Below, piece by piece: positions 42,301 to 51,900 of a DNA stretch of 55,625 nt. The DNA is from Candidatus Altimarinota bacterium (GTDB lineage: Bacteria > Patescibacteriota > Gracilibacteria > RBG-16-42-10 > JAQVLK01), in contig JAQVLK010000004.1 in NCBI GenBank assembly GCA_028704165.1, positions 1-55,625 of the forward strand, read 5' to 3'. Position 1 is the stretch's first letter. Each line of letters opens with the position of its first letter. A program made the translations under genes and the position numbers. Under the pieces are notes generated by a model that made no database searches, had not been told where the DNA came from, and saw nothing but the letters and a program-made list of their open reading frames with translations.

Positions 42301-45159
42301 TTACTCTAACTCAATATGACTTCCTTCATCGGGAACCTCGCTTGGAGTAGTAGTGGGTGCTCCGGGGTCTACTGTGAAGTAAATCATAAATGAACCAAGA
42401 TCTATCGTATAATCTGCAACCACCATCTGAGCCGAGACAAAGGCTCTGACACAATTGAAAGTTTCTTCCGTGCCACAAGCGACTTGACTGTCAGCCGGAG
42501 TGAGTCCGAAAGCCAGCGCCCCCTTGTTAGAAAGCGAGAAGACTTCACCCAACCCTTGAGTATCAATGATTAATCCTCCTGTGTGAGGCAAGAGCGGTAG
42601 GAGAGAGTTAGCTGCTGGAACATAATCAGCAAAAGTGACTTGCGAAAGATCCATCATCTCGGAAACAGTATAGAAAATATGAGCTCCCATCGGACCAGCC
42701 GCCAAGTTGCGATTGTTTAGAATTTCGATTGGGATGACTGGGTCGGATTCATCATTTTGGTCAACAAGAGTCAAGAATTCATCAAGAGTACAATTAGTGT
42801 CACTAGGCTTACAGATTCCTTCAACCAATAAATCATCCGATTCAGCTCCTCCTAACAACTCAACAATCTCAGCTTTTTTGGCAGGGCTGATACTAATCTT
42901 CGCGTAGGTCGGAACTTCGCCGGTGTTATCTAGAATCTGGTACAAGGATTTGAAATCAGCATCCTTATACTGAGCATTGTGATCATTGAAGAAGGTTCCT
43001 TGACCGGCTATGAAACGTTTATTGATGTAAAGATTGGGAATATCGACATTGAGCAAAGAACGCGGACGGACTGAGAAGGGGCTGTAGAAGTAACTAGTAT
43101 TTGCTTGTCCTTTACTATGTACACTGCTCGTATCGAGCTGGGGACCAACAACCGCTTGATAGTACAATTCGTCCGGATTATTTTCCTTATTGATTACAAT
43201 TAGGCCGGCTGTGGCAGGAGCTTTGAAAGCTTTATCAATCAGGGTATGATCACGACTGACAGGATCCAGTTCCAAAGCTACTAAACTTTGCATCTCAAAA
43301 TGAGAACTTGATCCGGTATCTTTTTCAGGATCTATATCTGAGAATTCGTAGGCTCTGGCCGCGACCGCCTCAAACTCTATGCGCAGATCTTGTCCAACTG
43401 GCACAGCGGTATTAAACGCTTCTGGGATACCATAGGGACCTACCTCCAAAACTCGATATCCCATGTCGCTTAGAGCGTTGAGTGAGATAGTAATAACTTG
43501 TTGGGTCGAATTATCCGGAGACAATAGGTCTGCACTAGCAGGGGAAATAGTAAACTGAGAATCCATAAGTTTGTACTTTTGCTTAGAACCAGCCGGAGTG
43601 ACAAAAATTTCAGGAGCAAGAGGATTACCGCTCTCATCCTCATACTTCATAACTTGTTCCTTGCTGAGTGCGATCTCAAGCTCGTGCCGGTCTATGTATT
43701 TACTGATCCCCAAGATTGAAGAACCGAGTTGTTTATTGGTTAAAGCCTTTGGGTTTCCTTCGTCGACGGTATAACCTAGAGAAAGATAACTATTCTCTTC
43801 ACTGGCAGCATTATATTTGACTCTGAAACCATACCATTGGTTAGTTTTAAGAGACACAGCATTACTTTCTGTTTCAGGAAACTTAATTAGTGGAGTAGCT
43901 GAAGCACCAGTATCTATGAGATATACTTCTACTATATCCTCCCATACGCTGGGATCAGTGAGCTGAAATTGATAATCACAATATTCACTCGTACAGTCGT
44001 CCTCAGAAAACCGAACACGACCGCGCCACTCTATCATGTAAACATCGTCATATTCCGTATCAGTTGGTGAAAAATGAAAAATATTCTGCATTACGGAACT
44101 CCTATTAGGCACAAAAACTCCTTCCGTACCATCCTCGTTGGCATCAATATTAACCAATTTACTAGTCATTAATTTATAACGCTCTGGTCCCGGAGAAGAT
44201 TCGTCCCACATATAATAATCAGCCACCAGTCCCTGTGCCGCACTTGCATTAAGATCAATTTCATACTGAACCTCACTCAGACCACCTCTTTCTATAGCAG
44301 CCTGAGCCGGAGTCAGTCCTCCCAGTGAATTCGTATGGGTTTTTATATCAAGATGAACAGGGGGAACATACTTGAGGAGAGCAGTCTTCTCTAAAATTTC
44401 TCCGTCACTTTCAACTAACTCTACTGTAAGCGAGTGATTGTAATAATTGTCATTCAAAAGCTGATTGCTAATAAACCACTGATCATTAGCATCTCGACTA
44501 AATTCCTGAGGCCCTCCCTGTAACTGAATACCATCTTTTTTGGTCAGCCTGACTTTTTCAACTTCATTGTTCTCAGCCGCGACAGCAGAGACTATGAATG
44601 CCGATATTACGTTACTGGAAATCTCTATAGTATCTTCATCCTGAAAACTATATTCATTATCAGCAGTTTCGACACTAATAAAGTCGAGACTTGCTTCCTG
44701 ATTTGCGCTAGCAGCCATGGTCCAAGTAAACATCTCTGATTCGCTACCTTGAGAATCACAAATGGGACTAAAAAGGTTTTCCACACAAGCTCTGAATTGA
44801 ATTCTACTTATGGATCCGGGAAGGAGACTATCCTTATTCATTTGCATTAGCACATATCCGAAACGATCTTCTTTGTCCGGATTTAACGGCTTCTCAGAAA
44901 GTCTAGTCCAGCTTTTATAGGCTGTGTTACCAATATTTCCTACGATCTCGTAATAATCGATCTTGGTCTTTCCTGCAGTATAAAATTCCCATAGCACCGG
45001 ATTTTCGACAGAATTCCCTGCAGGATATTTTAGGAAATTTATATCTAATTTCCCCGGACTAGGTTCACTCGGCCCTAGCTGGGCATTTGCAAAACCAGGG
45101 ACAAAAAGAAATCCGATAATCAGCAAAATTCCGAAATGTGGCTTGAGTCTGTGCATCAT
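42301..45159 (-). CDS. Large secreted protein (952 aa), possible PA14-like domain
   Basis: The N-terminal signal peptide ends FVPGFANA, a good signal-peptidase site near residue 26. The mature protein is strand-rich. Residues about 306-470 look like a PA14-type carbohydrate- or ligand-binding domain (GLVADYYMWDESS at its start, later MIEWRGRVRFSEDD and YGFRVKYNAA); this match is moderate. No C-terminal anchor is seen, so it may be released or attached to the giant protein. The end is an acidic Pro/Ser-rich tail. Its ATG overlaps the previous stop as ATGA, so it is translationally coupled to the PKD-like gene. Function is unknown. Confidence 0.75.
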   Translation of the reverse strand: MMHRLKPHFGILLIIGFLFVPGFANAQLGPSEPSPGKLDINFLKYPAGNSVENPVLWEFYTAGKTKIDYYEIVGNIGNTAYKSWTRLSEKPLNPDKEDRFGYVLMQMNKDSLLPGSISRIQFRACVENLFSPICDSQGSESEMFTWTMAASANQEASLDFISVETADNEYSFQDEDTIEISSNVISAFIVSAVAAENNEVEKVRLTKKDGIQLQGGPQEFSRDANDQWFISNQLLNDNYYNHSLTVELVESDGEILEKTALLKYVPPVHLDIKTHTNSLGGLTPAQAAIERGGLSEVQYEIDLNASAAQGLVADYYMWDESSPGPERYKLMTSKLVNIDANEDGTEGVFVPNRSSVMQNIFHFSPTDTEYDDVYMIEWRGRVRFSEDDCTSEYCDYQFQLTDPSVWEDIVEVYLIDTGASATPLIKFPETESNAVSLKTNQWYGFRVKYNAASEENSYLSLGYTVDEGNPKALTNKQLGSSILGISKYIDRHELEIALSKEQVMKYEDESGNPLAPEIFVTPAGSKQKYKLMDSQFTISPASADLLSPDNSTQQVITISLNALSDMGYRVLEVGPYGIPEAFNTAVPVGQDLRIEFEAVAARAYEFSDIDPEKDTGSSSHFEMQSLVALELDPVSRDHTLIDKAFKAPATAGLIVINKENNPDELYYQAVVGPQLDTSSVHSKGQANTSYFYSPFSVRPRSLLNVDIPNLYINKRFIAGQGTFFNDHNAQYKDADFKSLYQILDNTGEVPTYAKISISPAKKAEIVELLGGAESDDLLVEGICKPSDTNCTLDEFLTLVDQNDESDPVIPIEILNNRNLAAGPMGAHIFYTVSEMMDLSQVTFADYVPAANSLLPLLPHTGGLIIDTQGLGEVFSLSNKGALAFGLTPADSQVACGTEETFNCVRAFVSAQMVVADYTIDLGSFMIYFTVDPGAPTTTPSEVPDEGSHIELE

Positions 45160-48100
45160 TGTTTAAAAGCTTCTGGAATATAATTTGTACTGACCTTGGC
45201 TAGGTAAGTAATTGTTAACTTTTCGTTTGGAGCAACAGTCGTTCCTGCCGGGATGGACCACAATAGTAATTTACCCTGAATAGGATCTAAAGTTTCTCCT
45301 GGCGTAGATGGAGTTGGAGTAATAGAAACAGGTCTTGAGACAGTCCCTATCTGGTATGTTGCTGATTCTTCAATGTATTCAAAGTAAGGTGGCAAGAGAT
45401 CACGTATCATGAATGGGCCATCAAAGTCACTCTCCAAAGTCTCATCAGGATCAGTTTTTAAGGTAATCTCAAACTTAATTTCATGTTGCTGACCGGCTAT
45501 TGTCTCTGAAGGAATGATCTCTTTTAACTCATTCCCCGTAACTGGATCCAAAGCTTTCTTGTCGAGACTCAAGACGCTTAGGCCTGATGGTGTATTAAAT
45601 TCTATTTCAGTTCGGGGAAGTTCGTTCCCGGCAAGATCAACAATTAATGCAGTTGAGACAGAAATAGGAGGACAGTCACTTCCATTAATGACGAGTCGGT
45701 AACTCTTATTGTAAGCCAAATCATTCTCAGGCTCTAATTGTATAATATGAGTATAATCTTCCAGTCTGCTAATAACTTGAAAATCATCAGTATTTAAATC
45801 AATTTTTTGACATAAATCATCGCTAACATCATAAAGATTGATATTTATATTTGGTTGAACACTGTCCGGCATAAGATTATGCTCCGGATAATCATAATTT
45901 GGGTCCAAATGAGCACTATTATCCGGTTCTGAAAGTATTAATTCAAGCTTTGAGCCAAGGTTCAGTAGTAGCCAACCATCTTCCGGGTTAGAACTCAAGA
46001 GAGAAGGAGCGGTCAGATCAATATTGGGGATACACTGCAAATAACCAAGATTACCAACTCTGTCGAGAACGCTAAAATTCAGAAGAGGATGTTCTTCACC
46101 ATAGGTATCCTGATATAACCATTCATTATTATTATCCAAGTTGATATAGATCGGATCAGAGCTAATTGCATTGTATTCATCTGGAGTTATAGCAAGTTCT
46201 AAGGAGTCAGCAACTATTCCGCTGCTTTCCCAGTTCTCACTTTCGATATCCACTACGGAACCTTTTAGTGTTAAATCGCTTTGATTGGTCCACCAATTAG
46301 ACTCACCGCAATAGGCTAGGGGAGTATTATTAGCAGTGCTTTGATAAAACGCAGTATCTTCTATTTCAGGTTTCTTGGCATCCAAAACTAAATTCTGATC
46401 CAATCTACCACTACTCCAACTGTTTAAGTTACCAAGCACCGGATGATAAGCTGTCATATCTTCGAAACGATAACAAAGATCAAATTTGGCAGCGAGATCT
46501 TCGGCAAATGGTCCGGCACTAATATCAACGGACAGTGTTCCAGTACTAGTATTAAAACTGGGATTAGGAAGGAATCCAATGATTGGAGAAATACCACCAT
46601 CGGATCTGGACCATTCTCCTGTTAGTACATCATAAGTTGCACTATAAGGACTACTCTCACTACAAGAATTATTTTGAGCATTTCCAATGAGTTTCAAGGT
46701 TACATACCTGATCCCGCTGTATTGGTCTGTCGCAGTACCGCTCGTCTCAGCAATATTTGAAGATTGACTTAAATATTCTCCCGTATCTCCACTAATATAT
46801 TCCATATCTCCCTCAGAAACGAACCCCTCCAAAGTACCGCCTGTAAAAACAGGATCTTCGTTATCAATAGTGACAGTCCCTTTGTCCATCCAAGCCTGAA
46901 CATCACCGGGAACTGCAAAGATAGCAACACGCTCTACAGAGGTAGTGAGATTGGGGAAAGTTTCATTGTCATTTAGCTCAAGGGTAGCGTAATACTGTCC
47001 AATCTCTGGAACAGTGAGCCCAGTACAATCCGGCAAGGTGGGCAAAAGCTGTCCGCTAAGATCCAAGGTTCCGGAACAAGTTCCCAACAAAGTATCATCC
47101 GTATCTCTTAAACTCCAAACATAGCTCAAGGCACTCGGACCATCAACATCCGAAGCTGATCCGGAAAGAGAGAAAGTCTCTTTAACACCAATAACTTTAG
47201 TTCTATCAAAAAGTTGTGATGCGGGAATATCAATGACAGCTCGCGGAGTACTATTGTAGAAACGTACCGTAATATCAGCTGTCGCTGTCGCAGGCTCAGA
47301 AATGGCTCCGCTATTATCATTTACAAGAACCGTATAAGTATGAATGCCGGGACTCAGACCGGCTACCGGGATGGTGCAGGAACTGGAAGTGGTATTTATA
47401 CATCCCAAGATAGGGGATCCACCCTCACTCCAACTATAGCTCATCAAAAGATTTGTAGCGTCTTCATCGCTAGCAGTGGCTGTAAGAGTGAGTGGAGTCC
47501 CAAGGTCAGGAATGCCGCTTACCGGATTAACATAAACCGAAGGACTATGATTTTTAACAACTAGCTTTGCATAAGTATCAACACGACGTACACTGAGTCC
47601 TTCGTTATCGCTTACTCTTAAGAGAATATACTTAGTTCCGATTTTTTCCGGAGTATAATTACAATCCAACGCATGATTTCTGGATTGGCAGATCTGTGTC
47701 TCGGGACTTGGTTCTTCATCTACATCATCCAAAGCATACATCGTGTAGGTTAAACTCGCACTATCAGGGTCAATCGCAGCGGATGAAGAGAAAGAAACGG
47801 TTTCCTCAAGATATGTCTCTAAATATCTGGGAGTGATACTAACATTCACAGGAGGATGGTTTACAACTTGGATACCAGCATGAACTTCTGTAATCTCTCC
47901 TGTAGCATTCAAGTCCTGTGCACGGAGCTTAACAACATGGTTGCCTTTCGCAAGATTAGCTGGAATAGTCATGGTAGTCGTGGTCTCGCCAGGTAAAAAG
48001 AAATCGTCATTCCTAGGAGTCGTATTAATAAGCCATTCATAATTAAGGTTATAGTCATCTTCAGGATCAGTAATCGTACCGGTGAATTGCTTCGTCTCAC

Positions 48101-48950
48101 CTGACAAAACATACGATAACGATGGTTCGATTTGTGCTATTGGAGCCTGATTCACAAGCTCGATCTTGAGAGTGTCCTTACAATAGGGGAGAGTATTCGG
48201 AACCGTATTACAATCTGATTGCCCCATACCACAATCAGAAGCCCTAAATTCTATTTTATAATTTTTCTCGAGATCCATCGCACCTGTCTGAGCACTAGTT
48301 AAGTTAAAACAACCTAGCTCTCCTATATCATCAAAGCTAGCAATTTGAGTACCATTCTCGGACAATATCCATTTGTAGGCCAGATCGTAAAAGGAACTCG
48401 GATCATCTGGATCAGAAGAAGATTCAGTATAAGAATATTCGGAACTGGCATCATATCCGCTTGCACCTGTACAACTAGCTAACGCATCTCCACGATGAAT
48501 TCTTAGAATTTCAGGAGATGCATCACAAATCGGAGTGTTATTCTTGAAATACACCGGAGTTTGTATTGTAATAATATCATGTCCATCGTCATCGACTGAA
48601 CAATCCACCATGGCACCAGCGTTGGCTATAAATTTCAGATAACCCAAGCCGGGAAAGATCCCATTGGGATAGCTTGGCAAATAATAATCATCTAGATTCG
48701 CGGTCGTTGCCACCCTAGTCCATGTTGTGCTGGCCGGATATTGCAAACACCACTGTTTGGACAAATTCCCTGATCCTCCACTAGCATTGCCTTCTGCAGA
48801 GAGAGGAAATCTTGTATTGGTAAACTCATAATGTGGTGAAATTCTGCCAATTACAGGAGCAGCGGCATACACACTGCTACTAGCTGTAATGGCAAAAAAT
48901 ACCAGTAAAAGATTCCATATTCCGTAATGTATGTGCCTAGCTAATTTCAT
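45156..48950 (-). CDS. Large secreted protein with PKD/Ig-like domains (about 1264 aa)
   Basis: ATG at 48950 (MKLARHIHYG) is chosen because it lies 7 nt past the previous stop and gives a clean signal peptide; an upstream ATG at 48974 would overlap the preceding gene. Mature sequence shows repeated beta domains of PKD/cadherin kind. They start with NQAPIAQIEPSL, VNHPPVNVSITPR, KNHSPSVYVNPVSG and STPRAVIDIPAS, each with FSGSA-x-D-like and Y-x-W cores. The last about 80 residues resemble a DUF11-like repeat (LPPYFEYIEESATYQIGTV and LLLWSIPAGTTV). Few Cys pairs occur. The gene ends in TGA in ATGA overlap with the 952-aa gene. It is probably part of the surface structure. Confidence 0.75.
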   Translation of the reverse strand: MKLARHIHYGIWNLLLVFFAITASSSVYAAAPVIGRISPHYEFTNTRFPLSAEGNASGGSGNLSKQWCLQYPASTTWTRVATTANLDDYYLPSYPNGIFPGLGYLKFIANAGAMVDCSVDDDGHDIITIQTPVYFKNNTPICDASPEILRIHRGDALASCTGASGYDASSEYSYTESSSDPDDPSSFYDLAYKWILSENGTQIASFDDIGELGCFNLTSAQTGAMDLEKNYKIEFRASDCGMGQSDCNTVPNTLPYCKDTLKIELVNQAPIAQIEPSLSYVLSGETKQFTGTITDPEDDYNLNYEWLINTTPRNDDFFLPGETTTTMTIPANLAKGNHVVKLRAQDLNATGEITEVHAGIQVVNHPPVNVSITPRYLETYLEETVSFSSSAAIDPDSASLTYTMYALDDVDEEPSPETQICQSRNHALDCNYTPEKIGTKYILLRVSDNEGLSVRRVDTYAKLVVKNHSPSVYVNPVSGIPDLGTPLTLTATASDEDATNLLMSYSWSEGGSPILGCINTTSSSCTIPVAGLSPGIHTYTVLVNDNSGAISEPATATADITVRFYNSTPRAVIDIPASQLFDRTKVIGVKETFSLSGSASDVDGPSALSYVWSLRDTDDTLLGTCSGTLDLSGQLLPTLPDCTGLTVPEIGQYYATLELNDNETFPNLTTSVERVAIFAVPGDVQAWMDKGTVTIDNEDPVFTGGTLEGFVSEGDMEYISGDTGEYLSQSSNIAETSGTATDQYSGIRYVTLKLIGNAQNNSCSESSPYSATYDVLTGEWSRSDGGISPIIGFLPNPSFNTSTGTLSVDISAGPFAEDLAAKFDLCYRFEDMTAYHPVLGNLNSWSSGRLDQNLVLDAKKPEIEDTAFYQSTANNTPLAYCGESNWWTNQSDLTLKGSVVDIESENWESSGIVADSLELAITPDEYNAISSDPIYINLDNNNEWLYQDTYGEEHPLLNFSVLDRVGNLGYLQCIPNIDLTAPSLLSSNPEDGWLLLNLGSKLELILSEPDNSAHLDPNYDYPEHNLMPDSVQPNININLYDVSDDLCQKIDLNTDDFQVISRLEDYTHIIQLEPENDLAYNKSYRLVINGSDCPPISVSTALIVDLAGNELPRTEIEFNTPSGLSVLSLDKKALDPVTGNELKEIIPSETIAGQQHEIKFEITLKTDPDETLESDFDGPFMIRDLLPPYFEYIEESATYQIGTVSRPVSITPTPSTPGETLDPIQGKLLLWSIPAGTTVAPNEKLTITYLAKVSTNYIPEAFKQ

Positions 48951-48957
48951 AATTTTC

Positions 48958-51900
48958 TTAGATTCCTGAAACATTACCTTTTTCGTCTATTGTTATATAA
49001 CCGGAGATACCAACTTCTGACGGAGTTAATGATCCGAGTTTGGCATTGTCAGTCTGATCGATAATAGTACCACTTGGGAAAGTGACACTAACATCATAAG
49101 CATCTGAAGCATTCAATCCAAAATGGATAGGTGAGGAAAGCATATTGCTTCTACCACTGTTGGCATCCAAGCTACGCAACCAAGTATCACCTCCGATACC
49201 AAGCTGAGATGGAGTAGCTATAATCTTAGCTCCCAAAGCATAACTATTTGACAATGTTCCTTCCTCTTCTCCACGTAATCCAATTAATTTAACTTTGAGG
49301 AAATTTCTGGAATTAACTTGATTTAACAAGATTAGGTTTGGATTATCATCTGAGGTCCCGGCAACTATATCCATATCACCATCACTATCAAAATCTGCCA
49401 AAGCAATAGCTGTAATATCTGAACTTGTTTCGTAGAAAGTACTTGGAACAAATTTTTCTCCATCACCAAGATAAATATAACTCGGATCTCCACTAACAGC
49501 GTTAGTCAAAAGATCAAGATAGCCGTCATTATTGAAATCTGCCCAAGAAAGACCCATGATATCCACATTCTTATTTTCTTTATTATAGACCGAAGTAAAA
49601 CTGGTTCCGTTATTATTTCTTAGAACTTGCACAGAGCTTCCTTCCAGTCCGGCAAAGGCCAGATCAGGATATCCGTCGTTATCATAATCACCCCAAGCAC
49701 AACTTGTGTAATTTCCTTTTGGCATTTGTAATAAACTACTTTCCTTTAAGTTCCCGTCTGAATTTATGAATAACATATTGCCTCCACCATAAGTAGCCAG
49801 TGCCACATCACTGTCTCCGTCAGCATCAAAGTCTGCCACACAAGCAGAGCTTGTCTTGTAAGTTCCGAGAGCATTTTCCAGAGGCTTGTATCTATCCAGA
49901 GCATCTTTTTCTCCTAGATAAATATGATTTCCGCTACCATCAAAGTTGACCTCTATGATATCCAAAACTTCATCTCCATTGAGATCAAAAGGAATCAATC
50001 CGAATGTATCTCCCATAGATGTGCCTAAAGGAATTTCTGTAAATTTAAATTTTCCTTCATTACGATAGAGATAGTTTTGACCGTTGTTGCCAACCAGAAC
50101 GTCCAAATCTCCATCATTATCGAGATCGGCCAAATTGATAGCACCCGTCATACTCTTTTCTCCGAAAGCAGGATACTCCTTAAATTCATTGTTCCCCATA
50201 TTCTGGTAAAGAAAATTTTGAGCACCATCTTTCCCTCTATTTCCCAGCACAATGTCTGGCAATCCATCATTATCTAGATCTCCCACAGCTACAGCCTGAG
50301 CATCGTATCTTCCAAATGAGATTGCGGAGAAGAGTAGCTCATCGATCTCGTTGTAGGTCAGGGTTTGATTGATCGTGCTCAGATTAGAGATACTTTTAGT
50401 AATACCGCTTGGCCAAGTAATTTCCAGATTTCTTACTGCTTCATTTGTTCCCAAGCCGAATTCAACTTCACTACTGTCCTGAGCATAAGGACTCATCCCC
50501 AATACCTCACGCAATTGAGTACCGGAAGATGTCTCTAAAGTTACAAAGGCCCCCAGACTGTCCAGATTGCTACCACTGGCGGAACGATCTCTGGCCCCTA
50601 CTAATTTTAGTTTAAGATAATTCTGATCAGTACAGCCAGCCTGATTGTTTTGATAAAGCCTATTTGCTCCATGACCGTCTAGGGAGTTGGCAATAAACAG
50701 ATCCAAATCACCATCATTATCATAATCTGCCCAGGCATGAGCTTGAGAGTTGCTGGAGGGACTATCGATCAAGCCCTTCGACATACTCGCTTCAGCAAAG
50801 ACATAGTTGGCAGCAGCCCCTTGATTCTCGTAGAGGTAATTAGCATGATCAGTGTCTATATTGCTTACCAAAATATCCAAATCTCCATCATTATCATAAT
50901 CCACAAAAGTTGAGTTCTGCCCATAAGCAGTAATATCGCTAGTTGGCAATCCTTTTTGAGAAGTTACATCCGTAAATGTACCGGCACCGTTATTTTGATA
51001 GAGCCTGTTAATGCCAAGATCTGAACTGGTAATAAATAAATCAAGATATCCATCATTATTGAAGTCTCCCCAGTTTGCAGCAAAATTCCCGCCATTAGTA
51101 TTTAAGATACCAAGAGTTCCTGCTTTTTCTACAAATCCATTTCCTGTGTTTTCAAAGAAGGTATTATAACGAGCTTCACTTTCTTCACAAATATCATTGT
51201 CATTTAGATCATTACATTTATTGGCAATAAAGAGATCAACATCACCATCCAAATCGTAATCTACCCAAGTAGCAGGACCATCACCACCATCGGCAATTCC
51301 AGCATAACCGGTTAATGAAGCAGCTTTACTGAAACTAGCAGAAGGATAGTTATTGGTATAAAGCATGTTAGGACCCGGCAAGGTATATTGTGTTCCTTCA
51401 CCCTCATCGTTGTAGTACTCCGTTGTATTCGTGACAATTAGATCCAAGTCACCATCATTATCGTAATCTGCAAAAGCCGCACTTGAAGAATTCAGTATTT
51501 CAGGACTGGGATTAAAATATTCAGCTGTTTTGTCGGTAAAAGTCCCATCTCCATTGTTGATATAGAGAATATTAGCACGTCCTTCTTCAACTTCATCTTC
51601 GTCAAGATCCAAATATTTCTCGACAGCTAACGGCAACATATTAGCTATATAAAGATCTTGGTCACCATCATTATCGATATCCGCAAAAGTGGCTTGATAA
51701 GTAATGCCATATGGACTCCCGGCTACATCAAAACTCTCAGTTTCATCGCTAAAAGTCCCATCTCCATTGTTGATATAGAGAAGATTCTTGCCCGTATCAT
51801 AACTTGGTCTAGATGTAGATAAGCTATCTCTAAACTCATATCTTCCCAAGAGCTCTGCCGGAACTTCTGTCCCATAATCATTACCATTAGTTATATACAA

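Noticed and set aside
48951..48974. ATG at 48974 for the PKD-like gene
   Set aside because: It would overlap the preceding gene and spoil the signal-peptide tip. Kept only as an alternative.
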